DNA of 64,000 bases from Mycolicibacterium moriokaense (lineage in GTDB: Bacteria > Actinomycetota > Actinomycetes > Mycobacteriales > Mycobacteriaceae). Positions 7,664 through 18,695 of this stretch are shown here, piece by piece (positions within the stretch are counted from its first letter, which is position 1; every line of letters begins with the position of its first letter). The notes under the pieces are model-generated. The model made no database searches, had not been told where the DNA came from, and saw only the letters and a list, made by a program, of their open reading frames with translations. The stretch lies in assembly GCF_010726085.1 (NCBI RefSeq), contig NZ_AP022560.1, positions 248,001 through 312,000 on the forward strand. The letters are read 5' to 3'. Both the position numbers and the translations under genes were made by a program.

Positions 7664-9370
7664 ATGCCCTCAGACTCCGCCAGTCCCGATATCAAGCCTC
7701 GCAGCCGCGACGTCACCGACGGCCTCGAGAAGGCCGCCGCCCGCGGGATGCTGCGGGCGGTAGGCATGGAGGACGCCGACTTCGCCAAACCGCAGATCGG
7801 CGTCGGGTCGTCGTGGAACGAGATCACCCCGTGCAACCTGTCGCTGGACCGGTTGGCCAAGGCCGTCAAGGACGGGGTGCACGCCGCGGGCGGATACCCG
7901 CTGGAGTTCGGCACCATCTCGGTGTCCGACGGCATCTCGATGGGCCACGAGGGCATGCACTTCTCGCTGGTCAGCCGCGAGGTCATCGCCGACAGCGTCG
8001 AGACCGTGATGCAGGCCGAGCGCCTGGACGGTTCGGTGCTGCTCGCCGGCTGCGACAAGTCGCTGCCCGGCATGCTGATGGCGGCCGCCCGTCTCGACCT
8101 GGCGAGCGTCTTCCTCTATGCCGGGTCGATCCTGCCCGGCATCGCCAAGCTGTCGGACGGCAGCGAGAAGGAAGTGACGATCATCGACGCCTTCGAGGCC
8201 GTCGGTGCGTGCGCCCGGGGCCTGATGTCGCGCGAGGACGTCGACGCGATCGAACGGGCTATCTGTCCCGGTGAGGGTGCGTGCGGCGGCATGTACACCG
8301 CCAACACCATGGCCAGTGCGGCCGAGGCGCTGGGCATGTCGCTGCCCGGCAGCGCAGCTCCCCCGGCCACCGACCGCCGCCGGGACGGGTTCGCCCGGCG
8401 CAGCGGCGAGGCCGTCGTGGAACTGCTTCGCCGCGGCATCACCGCGCGCGACATCCTGGTCAAGGAAGCGTTCGAGAACGCGATCGCGGTGGTGATGGCG
8501 TTCGGCGGCTCGACCAACGCAGTGCTGCACCTGCTGGCGATCGCCCACGAGGCGAACGTGAAACTGTCGCTCGACGACTTCACCCGCATCGGCAGCAAGG
8601 TTCCGCACCTGGCCGACGTCAAACCGTTCGGCTCGCACGTGATGACCGACGTCGACCGCATCGGCGGCGTGCCGGTCGTGATGAAGGCGCTGCTCGATGC
8701 CGGGCTGTTGCACGGCGACGTCCTGACCGTCACCGGCCAGACCATGGCGCAGAACCTCGCGCACATCGCGCCGCCCGACCCGGACGGCAAGGTGCTACGG
8801 GCGCTGTCCAACCCGATCCACCCCACCGGCGGCATCACAATCCTGCACGGGTCCCTGGCGCCGGAAGGCGCGGTGGTGAAGTCGGCAGGCTTCGACTCCG
8901 ACGTGTTCGAAGGCACCGCAAGGGTTTTCGAGCGCGAGCGGGCTGCCCTGGACGCTCTCGAGGACGGCACCATCACCGCGGGCGACGTCGTCGTCATCCG
9001 CTACGAGGGCCCCAAGGGCGGTCCCGGCATGCGGGAGATGCTGGCCATCACCGGCGCCATCAAGGGTGCGGGTCTCGGCAAGGACGTGCTGCTCATGACC
9101 GACGGCCGCTTCTCCGGCGGCACCACCGGCCTGTGCGTCGGACACATCGCACCCGAGGCGGTCGACGGTGGGCCGATCGCGTTCCTGCGGGACGGCGACC
9201 GCATCCGTCTCGACGTCGCCAAAGGCACCCTGGACGTGCTGGTCGATCCGGCCGAATTCGATTCGCGCAAGGTGGGATTCGAACCCCTACCGCCGCGCTA
9301 CACCACCGGTGTGCTGGCCAAGTACACCAAGCTGGTGGGCTCGGCGGCCGGCGGCGCCGTCTGCGGCTAA
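7664..9370 (+). CDS. ilvD: Dihydroxy-acid dehydratase
   Basis: A 568-residue IlvD/Edd enzyme that dehydrates 2,3-dihydroxy-isovalerate and its methylvalerate analogue in valine, leucine and isoleucine synthesis. The three cluster cysteines are visible: NEITPCN (C57), LLAGCDKS and [14 protein letters not shown], an arrangement typical of the [2Fe-2S] type. The C-terminal swivel domain contains [20 protein letters not shown]. Iron-sulfur dehydratases are classic copper targets, which gives sense to its position opposite the copper operon, although a shared control is not shown. Stop lies 7 bases from a convergent gene. Confidence 0.96.
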   Translation: MPSDSASPDIKPRSRDVTDGLEKAAARGMLRAVGMEDADFAKPQIGVGSSWNEITPCNLSLDRLAKAVKDGVHAAGGYPLEFGTISVSDGISMGHEGMHFSLVSREVIADSVETVMQAERLDGSVLLAGCDKSLPGMLMAAARLDLASVFLYAGSILPGIAKLSDGSEKEVTIIDAFEAVGACARGLMSREDVDAIERAICPGEGACGGMYTANTMASAAEALGMSLPGSAAPPATDRRRDGFARRSGEAVVELLRRGITARDILVKEAFENAIAVVMAFGGSTNAVLHLLAIAHEANVKLSLDDFTRIGSKVPHLADVKPFGSHVMTDVDRIGGVPVVMKALLDAGLLHGDVLTVTGQTMAQNLAHIAPPDPDGKVLRALSNPIHPTGGITILHGSLAPEGAVVKSAGFDSDVFEGTARVFERERAALDALEDGTITAGDVVVIRYEGPKGGPGMREMLAITGAIKGAGLGKDVLLMTDGRFSGGTTGLCVGHIAPEAVDGGPIAFLRDGDRIRLDVAKGTLDVLVDPAEFDSRKVGFEPLPPRYTTGVLAKYTKLVGSAAGGAVCG

Positions 9371-9377
9371 CGCCGCG

Positions 9378-10157
9378 TCAGCCAGCCGAGAACTCGGCAT
9401 ACACCTGCGGCAGGAAGCCGGCGAGATGGTTCATCTCCTGCGCGCAGTGCACGAGCAGATCTCGCGGGTCCGGCAGCTGGTGCGCGGCGATGGGCCGAAT
9501 CACCGTGTCGGTCAGAACATTTCCCTTCCGCAGGCCGATGTACGGCCCGCCCATCCAGAACCGCGACCGCATCTCGGCGCCGTCCGCGGTGGCCCGCACG
9601 TGGTGGACGAACCAACCAATGTCGACCGGAACCTCCGATGATCCCAGCCGAGCGCACACCGCGACGTCGCCGCCGAGGCGGGCGGGATCGAGGCCGATCA
9701 CCTGTGGTTCGACGAATTGGATCGCGGCCTTGGCGTACGCCGACCCGAGGTACTCCTCGATCAACGAGGTGCGCCCCACCCAACTGCCGTCGGGGCCGCC
9801 GTCACTCCAGCGCGCCGACGCGTGCGCACGGGGATGCCACAGCTTGTAGCGCCGCGAATCGCTGCCGTGCCAACCGAACCACCAGTCCCACATCGCCGGG
9901 GTGACGCCTGGCATGTCGGTGCGCACCGACACCTGGAAGCCGCCGCCACGCAGCTGGCCGTAGCCGTTCTCGGTCTGATGGTAGTCCTCATCGAGAATCG
10001 TTCCCGCAGAATCGAATCCGAGCAGCGTCTGATCGGCCTGCGGGCCGTGCTCCAGCGCGACCACCACATGCCGTGGCAGCTCGGCCATCTCGGGATTGAA
10101 GTACTTGCCCCACGGGGTGTCGGCATCGCCATCGCGGTAGCCCAGATACGCGCTCAT
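9378..10157 (-). CDS. DAPG-hydrolase (PhlG)-like metal hydrolase
   Basis: A 259-residue protein resembling the 2,4-diacetylphloroglucinol hydrolase family, which cleaves a carbon-carbon bond next to an aromatic ring with a zinc ion. Supporting features are WWFGWHGSDSRRYKLWHP in the middle and an H-x3-E pair near the C-terminus (H237 and E241 in VHCAQEMNHL) matching the zinc-ligand pattern of PhlG. The substrate here is unknown. It starts ATG overlapping the stop of the flavin oxidoreductase gene, and an IclR regulator sits opposite, so a two-step aromatic degradation is the likely context. Confidence 0.75.
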   Translation of the reverse strand: MSAYLGYRDGDADTPWGKYFNPEMAELPRHVVVALEHGPQADQTLLGFDSAGTILDEDYHQTENGYGQLRGGGFQVSVRTDMPGVTPAMWDWWFGWHGSDSRRYKLWHPRAHASARWSDGGPDGSWVGRTSLIEEYLGSAYAKAAIQFVEPQVIGLDPARLGGDVAVCARLGSSEVPVDIGWFVHHVRATADGAEMRSRFWMGGPYIGLRKGNVLTDTVIRPIAAHQLPDPRDLLVHCAQEMNHLAGFLPQVYAEFSAG

Positions 10158-11494
10158 CACACCCGCCCCATCCACGGGTAGAAGCGACCGTCGGGATCGT
10201 ATGCGGCGCGGACCCTGTCGAGCCGCGCCATCGCCTCATCGGTGGCGAACCGCGCAGGCCGCTGGCCGAGATTCTCGTCGGCCAACTGGATTCCGTCGGC
10301 CAGGTGCGCCATCGCGGCCATGTTGGCCCGCGGCCAGTCCGCGTACTTGTCGTCGTCGGCCTCGTCCATCCAGCCCCCGTAGAGCGCGAGATAGATCTCG
10401 GCTTCGACGCTGTAGGCCATGTCCTGGCGGGCCGGCGACGGTCCCCAGTTGAGCCACAGGAAGTGCGCCGGGTGCGGCGGCATGGTGTCCAGGATGCGGT
10501 GGATTCCCGGCATCAGGTCCTCCGCCGGCGCCGACGTCCACATGTTGTCCGCGGAGTAACGGTGATCTTCCAGGTAGTTGCCCATCACTGCGGTGTACCA
10601 CGTCGGCAGATCCGTTGGGGCATAAGGAATTTTGGTAAGGGCCTTGTCAATGGCCGGGCAGGTGCCCAGCAGTGCGAGCGCTTCCTCGGCCTCCTGCTCG
10701 GTGTCGGCGAACACCGGCGAGGCGAGCAGGATCGCGGGACTGTCCATCCCGATGTCCGGCACGCTCCTGGTGGCGAGGATCTGCAGTTCCACCCTCCGGT
10801 CGACGTCCGCGCTGATCGCACGCGCCCAGGTGAACACCTCGTCGGCACAGTCGAACGGGTAGACGTACAGGCTCATGCCGCACACGGCGGGCTTGGCATA
10901 CAGCTTGAGGTGAAAGGCGGTGACGACCGCGAAGAAGCCTGGTCCCGCACCGCGCGCCGACCAGTACAGGTCGGGGTGGTTCTCGGCGTCGATGTAGAGC
11001 TTCTCGCCGTCGGCGGTGATCACGTCGAGACCGATCACGCTCTCGCACGCCGGCCCGTAGACCCGGCTGTTCCAGCCGTAACCGCCCTGCAGAAGATACC
11101 CGCCGATGCACACGCCCTTGCAGTGTCCGGCGGGGAAGAACAAGCCCTCGGCGTCGAGTTCGGCCGCGAGGATGCTGCCGCCCTTGCCGGGGCCCGCCAC
11201 GGCGACCATCTTGTCCTTGTCGATGGTCGCCCGGTCGAACCCGTGCATGTCGAGCAGCAGACCGCCGTCGCGCAGATGGTTGGCGGCCCAGCTGTGGCCG
11301 CCCGACCGGATGCCGACCTGAAGATCGTTGGCCTTCGCGTAGGCGAGTGCGGCCACGATGTCGTCGTCGTCGCGGGCCTGCACGATCACCGCGGGATACC
11401 GGTCCGGCACCCGCTGGTTCCACACCGTGGAGCGCCGGGCAGCCTCGTAACCGTCGTCGCCCCGAACGAAAGATCGCCCCTCTGGAAGCGTCAC
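10157..11494 (-). CDS. Berberine-bridge-type FAD-linked oxidoreductase
   Basis: A 445-residue PCMH-type flavoprotein with a BBE C-terminal segment (DPDGRFYPWMGRV in place of the usual DP.n.F...QSI). Both possible covalent flavin anchors are visible: H67 in RSGGHSW and C124 in GHCKGVCIGGYLLQGGYGW, so bicovalent FAD attachment is expected. Members oxidise sugars, alcohols or phenolic natural products. It is the first gene of a coupled pair with the DAPG-hydrolase-like gene and is divergent from the IclR gene across 65 bases that include an inverted repeat. The substrate is not identifiable from sequence. Confidence 0.85.
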   Translation of the reverse strand: MTLPEGRSFVRGDDGYEAARRSTVWNQRVPDRYPAVIVQARDDDDIVAALAYAKANDLQVGIRSGGHSWAANHLRDGGLLLDMHGFDRATIDKDKMVAVAGPGKGGSILAAELDAEGLFFPAGHCKGVCIGGYLLQGGYGWNSRVYGPACESVIGLDVITADGEKLYIDAENHPDLYWSARGAGPGFFAVVTAFHLKLYAKPAVCGMSLYVYPFDCADEVFTWARAISADVDRRVELQILATRSVPDIGMDSPAILLASPVFADTEQEAEEALALLGTCPAIDKALTKIPYAPTDLPTWYTAVMGNYLEDHRYSADNMWTSAPAEDLMPGIHRILDTMPPHPAHFLWLNWGPSPARQDMAYSVEAEIYLALYGGWMDEADDDKYADWPRANMAAMAHLADGIQLADENLGQRPARFATDEAMARLDRVRAAYDPDGRFYPWMGRV

Positions 11495-11506
11495 CGCGAC
11501 CTCCTA

Positions 11507-11523
11507 GATTCGCTATCCGAATC
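11507..11523. promoter_or_regulatory. Candidate IclR operator
   Basis: GATTCG-CTATC-CGAATC is a perfect 6-base inverted repeat in the short gap between the oxidoreductase gene and the divergent IclR gene. Position and symmetry suit a regulator site that controls both directions. Confidence 0.6.
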
Positions 11524-11559
11524 TTTGTGGTCCGGATTGTGGATCAATATAGTGAGGGA

Positions 11560-12237
11560 ATGACGCGTGCGGACCAGAATCGGACAACTCATTCCGCACG
11601 TTCCGACGGTATTCAGGTGCTGCGTCGCGCCGCAGCCGCCCTCGACGAAATCGCCGCCTCACCTGGGCAGCTTCGGCTCGTCGACCTGGGCGGCCGGCTC
11701 GGCCTGGCCAAGTCGACGGTGCGCCGGCTGCTGGTCGGGCTCGTCGAGATCGGGTTCGCATCCATCGACGACGACGGCCGCATCAGCCTCGGCGAACGGC
11801 TGCTCGCGCTCGGCGGCGCCGACGATGCGAGCCTCACGATGCAGTTCCGGCCGACGCTGGACCGGCTGGCCCGCGCGACGGGTGAGACGGTGGATCTGTC
11901 GGTGCTACGCGGTCGGCAGATGCTCTTCATCGACCAGGTCCAGTCCACCCACCGGCTCCGGGCGGTGTCGGCGGTCGGCATGCGGTTCCCGCTCGAGACG
12001 ACCGCCAACGGCAAGGCCGCGCGGCAGCTGCTGAACGACCCGGCGGCGAACCTCAGCGCTATCGCCTTCGATCGAGACGAGCACACCGCCGGCATCTCGG
12101 CGGCGGGTGTGGCCGCCAGGACGGTCGGCGGTCACATCGTCGCGATCTCGGTGCCAGCGCCCAGCGAGCGGTTCACCGCGAACGAGGCTGGGATCGTCGA
12201 CGCGCTGCGCGAATCCGCTCAAGCGCTCGTCATCTGA
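11560..12237 (+). CDS. IclR-family transcriptional regulator
   Basis: A 225-residue regulator with an N-terminal winged HTH (about residues 15-75, including LVDLGGRLGLAKSTVRRLL) and a C-terminal effector domain (MRFPLETTANGKA, then VGGHIVAISVPAPSERF). It is somewhat short for the family, with a compact effector domain. The ATG was chosen because the HTH begins right after it; upstream in-frame sequence lies in the opposite gene. It is divergent from the oxidoreductase/DAPG-hydrolase pair and probably controls them. Its 3' end overlaps the convergent O-methyltransferase gene by 8 bases. Confidence 0.88.
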   Translation: MTRADQNRTTHSARSDGIQVLRRAAAALDEIAASPGQLRLVDLGGRLGLAKSTVRRLLVGLVEIGFASIDDDGRISLGERLLALGGADDASLTMQFRPTLDRLARATGETVDLSVLRGRQMLFIDQVQSTHRLRAVSAVGMRFPLETTANGKAARQLLNDPAANLSAIAFDRDEHTAGISAAGVAARTVGGHIVAISVPAPSERFTANEAGIVDALRESAQALVI

Positions 12238-12901
12238 CCATCGCGACCGCGAACCCGTCCCAACCCTTGGTGCCCACCGTCTGGATCGCCGCGGTATCCA
12301 GCCGCGGATGCGCACCCATCATTTCCAACATGTCGCGTACCGCACGGGCCTGATGGTCATCGGGCGCCGGCTCGAGGACGCGGCCGAACCGAGCGATGTT
12401 GTCCACCACGATGATCGAGCCGGGGTGGCCCAGCTTGATCGCCCACTCGACGTAGGCGACGTTGTTCTCCTTGTCGGCGTCGATGAACGCCAGGTCGAAG
12501 ATCTCGCCGCGCTCGGCCAGGGTCGGCAGGGTGTCCAGTGCGGCCCCGACGATCACCTCGACGCGGCCGTCGACGCCGGCGCGCGCCAGGCTCTGGCGGG
12601 CCACCTCGGCGTGCTTCGGTTCGAACTCCAGCGTCACCACCCGACCGTCGGCGCCGACGGCGCGGGCGAGGTTGATGGTGCTGTAGCCGGCCAGCGTGCC
12701 GATCTCCAAGATGCGGGTGGCATGCGTCGCCTTCGCAAGCAGATACAGCAGCCTTCCGTGTTGCGCCGACACCTCGATGGGCGGCATACCCGCCGCGTCG
12801 GCCGCCGCCCGTGCCGCCGTCAGCGCCTCGTCCTCGGTATGCAATAGGCGGCTGAAGAGCTGATCGAGCTCCTTCGGGTCTGGCCCCTCCACACGGGACA
12901 C
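12230..12901 (-). CDS. SAM-dependent O-methyltransferase (Rv0187-like)
   Basis: A 223-residue class I methyltransferase of the catechol/caffeoyl-CoA type. The SAM loop is RILEIGTLAGYSTINLARA (about residues 60-80), followed by VVTLEFEPKHAEVA, and the metal-binding acidic motif FIDADKENN is present. The C-terminus QTVGTKGWDGFA is shared with Rv0187 as I recall it. I chose the GTG at 12901, one base after the preceding stop, because an earlier start would lie inside the upstream gene; length then fits Rv0187 (220). Substrate unknown. Confidence 0.9.
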   Translation of the reverse strand: MSRVEGPDPKELDQLFSRLLHTEDEALTAARAAADAAGMPPIEVSAQHGRLLYLLAKATHATRILEIGTLAGYSTINLARAVGADGRVVTLEFEPKHAEVARQSLARAGVDGRVEVIVGAALDTLPTLAERGEIFDLAFIDADKENNVAYVEWAIKLGHPGSIIVVDNIARFGRVLEPAPDDHQARAVRDMLEMMGAHPRLDTAAIQTVGTKGWDGFAVAMVR

Positions 12902-12902
12902 G

Positions 12903-13397
12903 TTATCGCACACCCTCTTTCGCATAGACCACGCGCAGCACATGGGCGACTTCCGGGCCCATGACCGCTCCGGCGAGTTCACAGAACGTGGCAACGAAGT
13001 CGGGGCCGTGGGGCGGCTCGGCGGCGCAGAGGTGGTGGGCGATCTCGTGGAGCACCACCAGCTCGCGCAACGCCCAGGTGGTGCGTCCCTCCGGGACGGC
13101 GATACCCGCGCCGTCGTCGTCGCGTTCGTAGTGCGCCGCAGTGACCCCGCGCCGGGCGCGCACGGTCAGCGGTCCCCTGCCGGGCCACGACTCGCGCACC
13201 ACCGCCATGCCGAGCACGTCGTCGACGTAGCGTTGCACCGACTCCGTCGACGCGAAGCGGCCCTCCGGCGGCAGCGTCAACTGCGTGCCGAAGAAGTCGA
13301 CCATCCGGTTGCCGTGCTCGGCGGCCCGGTCGAACAGCGTGCGGACGAATTCCTCTGCGGCGTAGACCTTCGACCGCTGGGAGTCCCTGACGCTCAC
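12903..13397 (-). CDS. Putative metallohydrolase (TIGR04338-like, Rv0185-like)
   Basis: A 164-residue protein with a clear HExxH zinc motif (VVLHEIAHHLC, about residues 115-125) in an otherwise unassigned fold, as in the actinobacterial TIGR04338 family. No signal peptide is visible, so it should be cytoplasmic. It starts with GTG overlapping the stop of the DUF2786 gene (GTGA), and the two genes stay paired in M. tuberculosis (Rv0184-Rv0185). The pairing suggests a shared, still unknown process. Catalytic activity is inferred from the motif only. Confidence 0.8.
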   Translation of the reverse strand: MSVRDSQRSKVYAAEEFVRTLFDRAAEHGNRMVDFFGTQLTLPPEGRFASTESVQRYVDDVLGMAVVRESWPGRGPLTVRARRGVTAAHYERDDDGAGIAVPEGRTTWALRELVVLHEIAHHLCAAEPPHGPDFVATFCELAGAVMGPEVAHVLRVVYAKEGVR

Positions 13398-14143
13398 CGC
13401 TCCAGGGCCGAGCGTGCACCACCCAGCTCGGGGCTGGTTCCCAGCCGGGCCCGGCGGCCGGCGCGATCCCCCGCGCGCCGCGCCGCCGACGAGTACCCCG
13501 CCGTCGCACTGGTGGCCCGCCATGTGCCCCGCGCTTCTGAGGTCTGCCGGTAGAAGTCCCTCAGCTCGATGTCCTTGTTCCGCAGCGCGATAGCGGTGCC
13601 CGGTCTGCTGTCGCGCCCGTTGGTCGCCTCACGCTGGGCCTCTTCGCGCGCCTCGGCCAGCCGCTTGCCGATCCGTGCGCCGAACGCGAGCTGGAAGTTG
13701 ATGCGTGCGGTGATGGTGGGCGTCGGACGGTGGGCGCCCGACGCGATGTAGGCCTCCGACGCCCGCACCATCTGCGTCACCAGGCTGGCATAGAGCGCGT
13801 GGCTGGCGTCGATGTCCTCACCGAAGCCGTACGCGTAGACGAACGTCGAGTTCGACGCGACATCACATTTCACGTCGTTGGCCATCGCGATCACCGTGAA
13901 CAGCTGCACGTACGTGCGCAGCCCGCGCGTCCCCGCATTGCCGATCGTGATGGTGCGCTGCACCGGTACCTGCGCCTTGGTGCGGTTGGACGAATGGGAC
14001 CGCGCGACCGCCAGGTCGATCGACGTCGCCGTGGCCAACCGCTGAGCGGCGGCCATGAACGCGTCGGCCTCATGCGTGTTGTCGGTCCCCTCGGCCTGGC
14101 GCAGCAGCGCGGCGATGCGCGCCAGCATCCTGTCGTCAGTCAT
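13394..14143 (-). CDS. DUF2786 protein (Rv0184-like)
   Basis: A 249-residue protein, the length I recall for Rv0184. The N-terminus has the DUF2786 signature (MLARIAALLRQAEGT, then HEADAFMAAAQRLA). The C-terminal 40 residues are Arg/Ala/Gly rich, suggesting nucleic-acid contact or disorder. Function is unknown in all members. ATG 14143 was preferred to the GTG 18 bases upstream because the family motif begins directly after it. It is coupled to the HExxH gene downstream. Confidence 0.85.
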   Translation of the reverse strand: MTDDRMLARIAALLRQAEGTDNTHEADAFMAAAQRLATATSIDLAVARSHSSNRTKAQVPVQRTITIGNAGTRGLRTYVQLFTVIAMANDVKCDVASNSTFVYAYGFGEDIDASHALYASLVTQMVRASEAYIASGAHRPTPTITARINFQLAFGARIGKRLAEAREEAQREATNGRDSRPGTAIALRNKDIELRDFYRQTSEARGTWRATSATAGYSSAARRAGDRAGRRARLGTSPELGGARSALER

Positions 14144-14181
14144 CCGCGATCCCCGTGTCACTCATGGGCGCCAGATTAGGA

Positions 14182-16061
<1,880 letters not shown>

Positions 16062-16078
16062 TCATTAAGCTCGGCGAG

Positions 16079-17074
16079 ATGACAGTCCTGGCTCGAAATC
16101 TGGACGACGGCTCAACAACTGGTAGCGCCGATGACGCCTTCCTGGCGGACGCCCAGCGATATCGCCGGGAGCTGCTCGCGCACTGCTATCGGATGACGGG
16201 GTCGCTGCACGACGCCGAGGATCTGGTGCAGGAAACGTACTTGCGGGCGTGGAAGTCGTACAAGGGTTTCCAGGGCAAATCGTCGGTGCGCACCTGGCTG
16301 TACCGGATCGCGACCAATACGTGCCTGACGGCGTTGGACAGCCGTCAGCGGCGGCCGCTGCCGACCGGCCTCGGTGCGCCGAGTTCGGATCCCATCGACG
16401 ACATCGTCGCGCGCGAGGAGGTGCCGTGGCTGGAGCCGATCCCCGACGATTCGACCGACCCGTCCGACATCGTCGGTTCACGCGAATCGGTGCGGCTCGC
16501 GTTCGTCGCGGCGATTCAGCACCTGTCCCCGCGGCAACGCGCGGTGCTCGTGTTGCGCGAGGTGCTGCAGTGGAAGGCCGCTGAGGTCGCCGACGCCATC
16601 GGCACGTCGACGGCCGCGGTGAACAGCCTGCTGCAGCGGGCGCGCGCGCAACTCGACACCATCAACCCCAGCGAGGACGACCGTCTCGAGGCCCCGGAGT
16701 CCGAAGAGGCCCAGGATCTGCTGAAGCGCTACATCGCCGCGTTCGAGAACTACGACATGGACAAGCTCGTGGAGCTGTTCACCGAGGACGCAGTGTGGGA
16801 AATGCCGCCGTTCGACGGCTGGTACCAGGGGCCGCACAACATCGTCCTGCTGTCGAAGACGCACTGCCCCGCCGAGGGTCCCGGCGATATGCGCTTGATC
16901 CCAACGGTGGCCAACGGTCAGCCCGCGGGAGCGTTGTACATGCGCAACCCGGAAACCGGAGTACACGAGCCTTTCCAGATGCACGTGCTGGCCGTGACCG
17001 CCGATGGCATCTCCCACGTCGTCGCGTTCCACATGACGTCGTTCGAGAAATGGGGACTGCCCGACAGGCTGTGA
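16079..17074 (+). CDS. sigG: ECF sigma factor SigG with SnoaL-like domain
   Basis: A 331-residue extracytoplasmic-function sigma factor. Region 2 spans about residues 25-95 (CYRMTGSLHDAEDLVQETYLR is characteristic, split around residue 45) and region 4 about 135-195 (LSPRQRAVLVLREVLQWKA, then SLLQRARAQL). After a linker, residues 210-331 form a SnoaL/NTF2-like domain (YIAAFENYDMDKLVELF). Such fused domains usually replace a separate anti-sigma factor in control. It is divergent from the lipase gene across 71 bases, as in Rv0182c-Rv0183. The ATG begins after GGCGAG. Confidence 0.92.
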   Translation: MTVLARNLDDGSTTGSADDAFLADAQRYRRELLAHCYRMTGSLHDAEDLVQETYLRAWKSYKGFQGKSSVRTWLYRIATNTCLTALDSRQRRPLPTGLGAPSSDPIDDIVAREEVPWLEPIPDDSTDPSDIVGSRESVRLAFVAAIQHLSPRQRAVLVLREVLQWKAAEVADAIGTSTAAVNSLLQRARAQLDTINPSEDDRLEAPESEEAQDLLKRYIAAFENYDMDKLVELFTEDAVWEMPPFDGWYQGPHNIVLLSKTHCPAEGPGDMRLIPTVANGQPAGALYMRNPETGVHEPFQMHVLAVTADGISHVVAFHMTSFEKWGLPDRL

Positions 17075-17087
17075 GTCGACGCGCGTA

Positions 17088-17531
17088 TCAGGCCAGCCTC
17101 TCGGCGACCTGCTGCGCCACCGCGCCGAATGCCCGCAACTGCGCGGCGGGTATGCCGTCGAAAACCGCGCTGCGAACCAACTCGACGTGTCCCGGCGCGG
17201 CCAACTCCAGGGCGGCACGACCGCCATCGGTGATCTCGACCGTGGCGCCGCGCCGGTCGTCGTCACTCCCATGTCGCTCCACGAGGCCGCGCCCGCGCAT
17301 CCGACGCAGCTGATGCGACAGTCGGCTCTGCTCCCAGGCCAGCGCGTCGCCTAGTTCGTTGATCCGCAGTGGACCGCGCTCGGTCAAGGCCACCAGCACG
17401 TCGTAGTCCGCCAGCGAGAGCTCACAGTCCTGCTGGAGCTGGCGGTGCATCGTCGTCTGCAACCGGCTGGTCATGGCGAGATAGTTGCGCCAGATCTCCT
17501 GCTGTTCCCCGGTCAACCACACGGAATACAT
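17088..17531 (-). CDS. MarR-family transcriptional regulator
   Basis: A 147-residue winged-helix repressor-type protein. The core MarR pattern is present: LSLADYDVLVALTERGPLRI, recognition helix EQSRLSHQLRRM and wing VERHGSDDDRRGATVEITD. It is convergent with sigG (13 bases apart) and divergent from the pirin gene. A near-perfect 16-base palindrome sits immediately before its start codon, which points to autoregulation and control of pirin. Confidence 0.9.
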   Translation of the reverse strand: MYSVWLTGEQQEIWRNYLAMTSRLQTTMHRQLQQDCELSLADYDVLVALTERGPLRINELGDALAWEQSRLSHQLRRMRGRGLVERHGSDDDRRGATVEITDGGRAALELAAPGHVELVRSAVFDGIPAAQLRAFGAVAQQVAERLA

Positions 17532-17534
17532 GAC

Positions 17535-17550
17535 ACATCATGCATGTTGT
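17535..17550. promoter_or_regulatory. Candidate MarR operator
   Basis: ACATCATGCATGTTGT is a 16-base palindrome with a single mismatched pair, 3 bases from the marR-type start codon and 48 bases upstream of the pirin start. MarR proteins commonly bind such sites between divergent genes. Confidence 0.65.
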
Positions 17551-17598
17551 CCTGTCCAGCGGCCACCCCTAGGCTGGGCCCCGAGCGAGAGGATCGCG

Positions 17599-18360
17599 AT
17601 GACCGCCCCGACAGTAGACATTCGCCGCGCCGACGATCGCGCGAAGACCAGAATCGACTGGCTCGACTCCAAACACTCGTTTTCGTTCGGCGACCATTAC
17701 GACCCCGGCAACACCCACCACGGCCTGCTGCTGGTCAACAACGACGACATCGTGAAACCCGGCACGGGGTTCGATACTCACCCCCATCGCGACATGGAGA
17801 TCGTCACCTGGGTGCTGCGCGGTTCACTCGTCCATCAGGATTCGACCGGGAACTCCGGCGTGATCTATCCCGGCCTGGCGCAACGGATGTCGGCGGGGCG
17901 GGGCATCCTGCATTCCGAGAAGAACGACTCCTGGACGTTGACAGGCGGCCAATCCCACACGGAACCCGTGCATTTCGTGCAGATGTGGGTGGTCCCCGAC
18001 GAATCCGGCGTCGATCCCGGATACCAGCAGCTCGAGATCGACCATGAGCTGCTGCGCGGCGGCCTGGTGACCATCGCCTCCGGGATGCCGGCCCACCGCG
18101 ACCAGGCCGCGATCAGCATCCGCAACAAGTACGCGGCCCTGCACGGCGCGCGGCTGCAGGCTGGCGACACAGTCGAGTTGCCGTCGGCACCGTATCTGCA
18201 CCTGTTCGTCCCCCGCGGTGAGGTGATGCTCGAGGGCGCCGGGGCGCTGCACGAGGGCGACGCCGTACGCTTCACCGCGTCCGGCGGCCAGCGGGTCACC
18301 GCCAGCGCACCCGCTGAAATTCTCGTGTGGGAGATGCATGCGGGTTTGGCTGCGGCGTAA
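17599..18360 (+). CDS. Pirin family protein (Rv0181c-like)
   Basis: A 253-residue bicupin. The N-terminal cupin has the pirin metal site pattern (FDTHPHRDMEIVTWVLRGSLVHQDS, split: HPHRDMEIVTW at about residue 57) and RGILHSEKND further on. Pirins bind iron; bacterial members act as quercetin dioxygenases or as redox-dependent regulators. The ATG has GAGAGGA 7 bases upstream. It is paired divergently with a MarR regulator, suggesting induction by an aromatic or oxidative signal. Confidence 0.92.
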   Translation: MTAPTVDIRRADDRAKTRIDWLDSKHSFSFGDHYDPGNTHHGLLLVNNDDIVKPGTGFDTHPHRDMEIVTWVLRGSLVHQDSTGNSGVIYPGLAQRMSAGRGILHSEKNDSWTLTGGQSHTEPVHFVQMWVVPDESGVDPGYQQLEIDHELLRGGLVTIASGMPAHRDQAAISIRNKYAALHGARLQAGDTVELPSAPYLHLFVPRGEVMLEGAGALHEGDAVRFTASGGQRVTASAPAEILVWEMHAGLAAA

Positions 18361-18416
18361 CCGGATTGGGCCTTGCCTCGCCGGTGTGGCATGTACCGGC
18401 TGCGTTCGCCGCCGCG

Positions 18417-18695
18417 CTAGCGGACCGGGTGATCGCGCTTACCGGTGATGCCGACGTAGATGGCGATCAGCACGATCGCGATGACGACGCCGACGAGGAA
18501 TGGGATGACCTCCCACCCGCCGTTGGAGTTCGAGTACCCGAACTGGTAGGTCAGCCACGTTCCGAGGAATGACCCGACAGCGCCGAGGACGATCGTCATG
18601 ATCACGCCGATCGACTGCTTGCCCGGCATGATGAGCCGAGCGAGTGCGCCCACGATCAAACCAACAACGATCGCGCTGAGAATGGTGCCGATCAT
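18417..18695 (-). CDS. GlsB/YeaQ/YmgE-family small membrane protein
   Basis: A 92-residue protein with three hydrophobic helices (about 3-22, 29-50 and 62-84) and the family motif ALARLIMPGKQSIGVIMTIVLG, split around the PG turn. Members are often induced by envelope or acid stress; the old name transglycosylase-associated protein is not supported by chemistry. The start overlaps the stop of the SRPBCC gene (ATGA), whose final codons contain its ribosome site (GAGGAG). Confidence 0.9.
   Translation of the reverse strand: MIGTILSAIVVGLIVGALARLIMPGKQSIGVIMTIVLGAVGSFLGTWLTYQFGYSNSNGGWEVIPFLVGVVIAIVLIAIYVGITGKRDHPVR

Noticed and set aside
6931..8073. An N-terminal extension that would fuse ricR to sequence across the DUF305 and ilvD starts
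   Set aside because: The extension is out of frame with the DUF305 gene and Arg-rich. The normal RicR start at 6930 gives the correct length.
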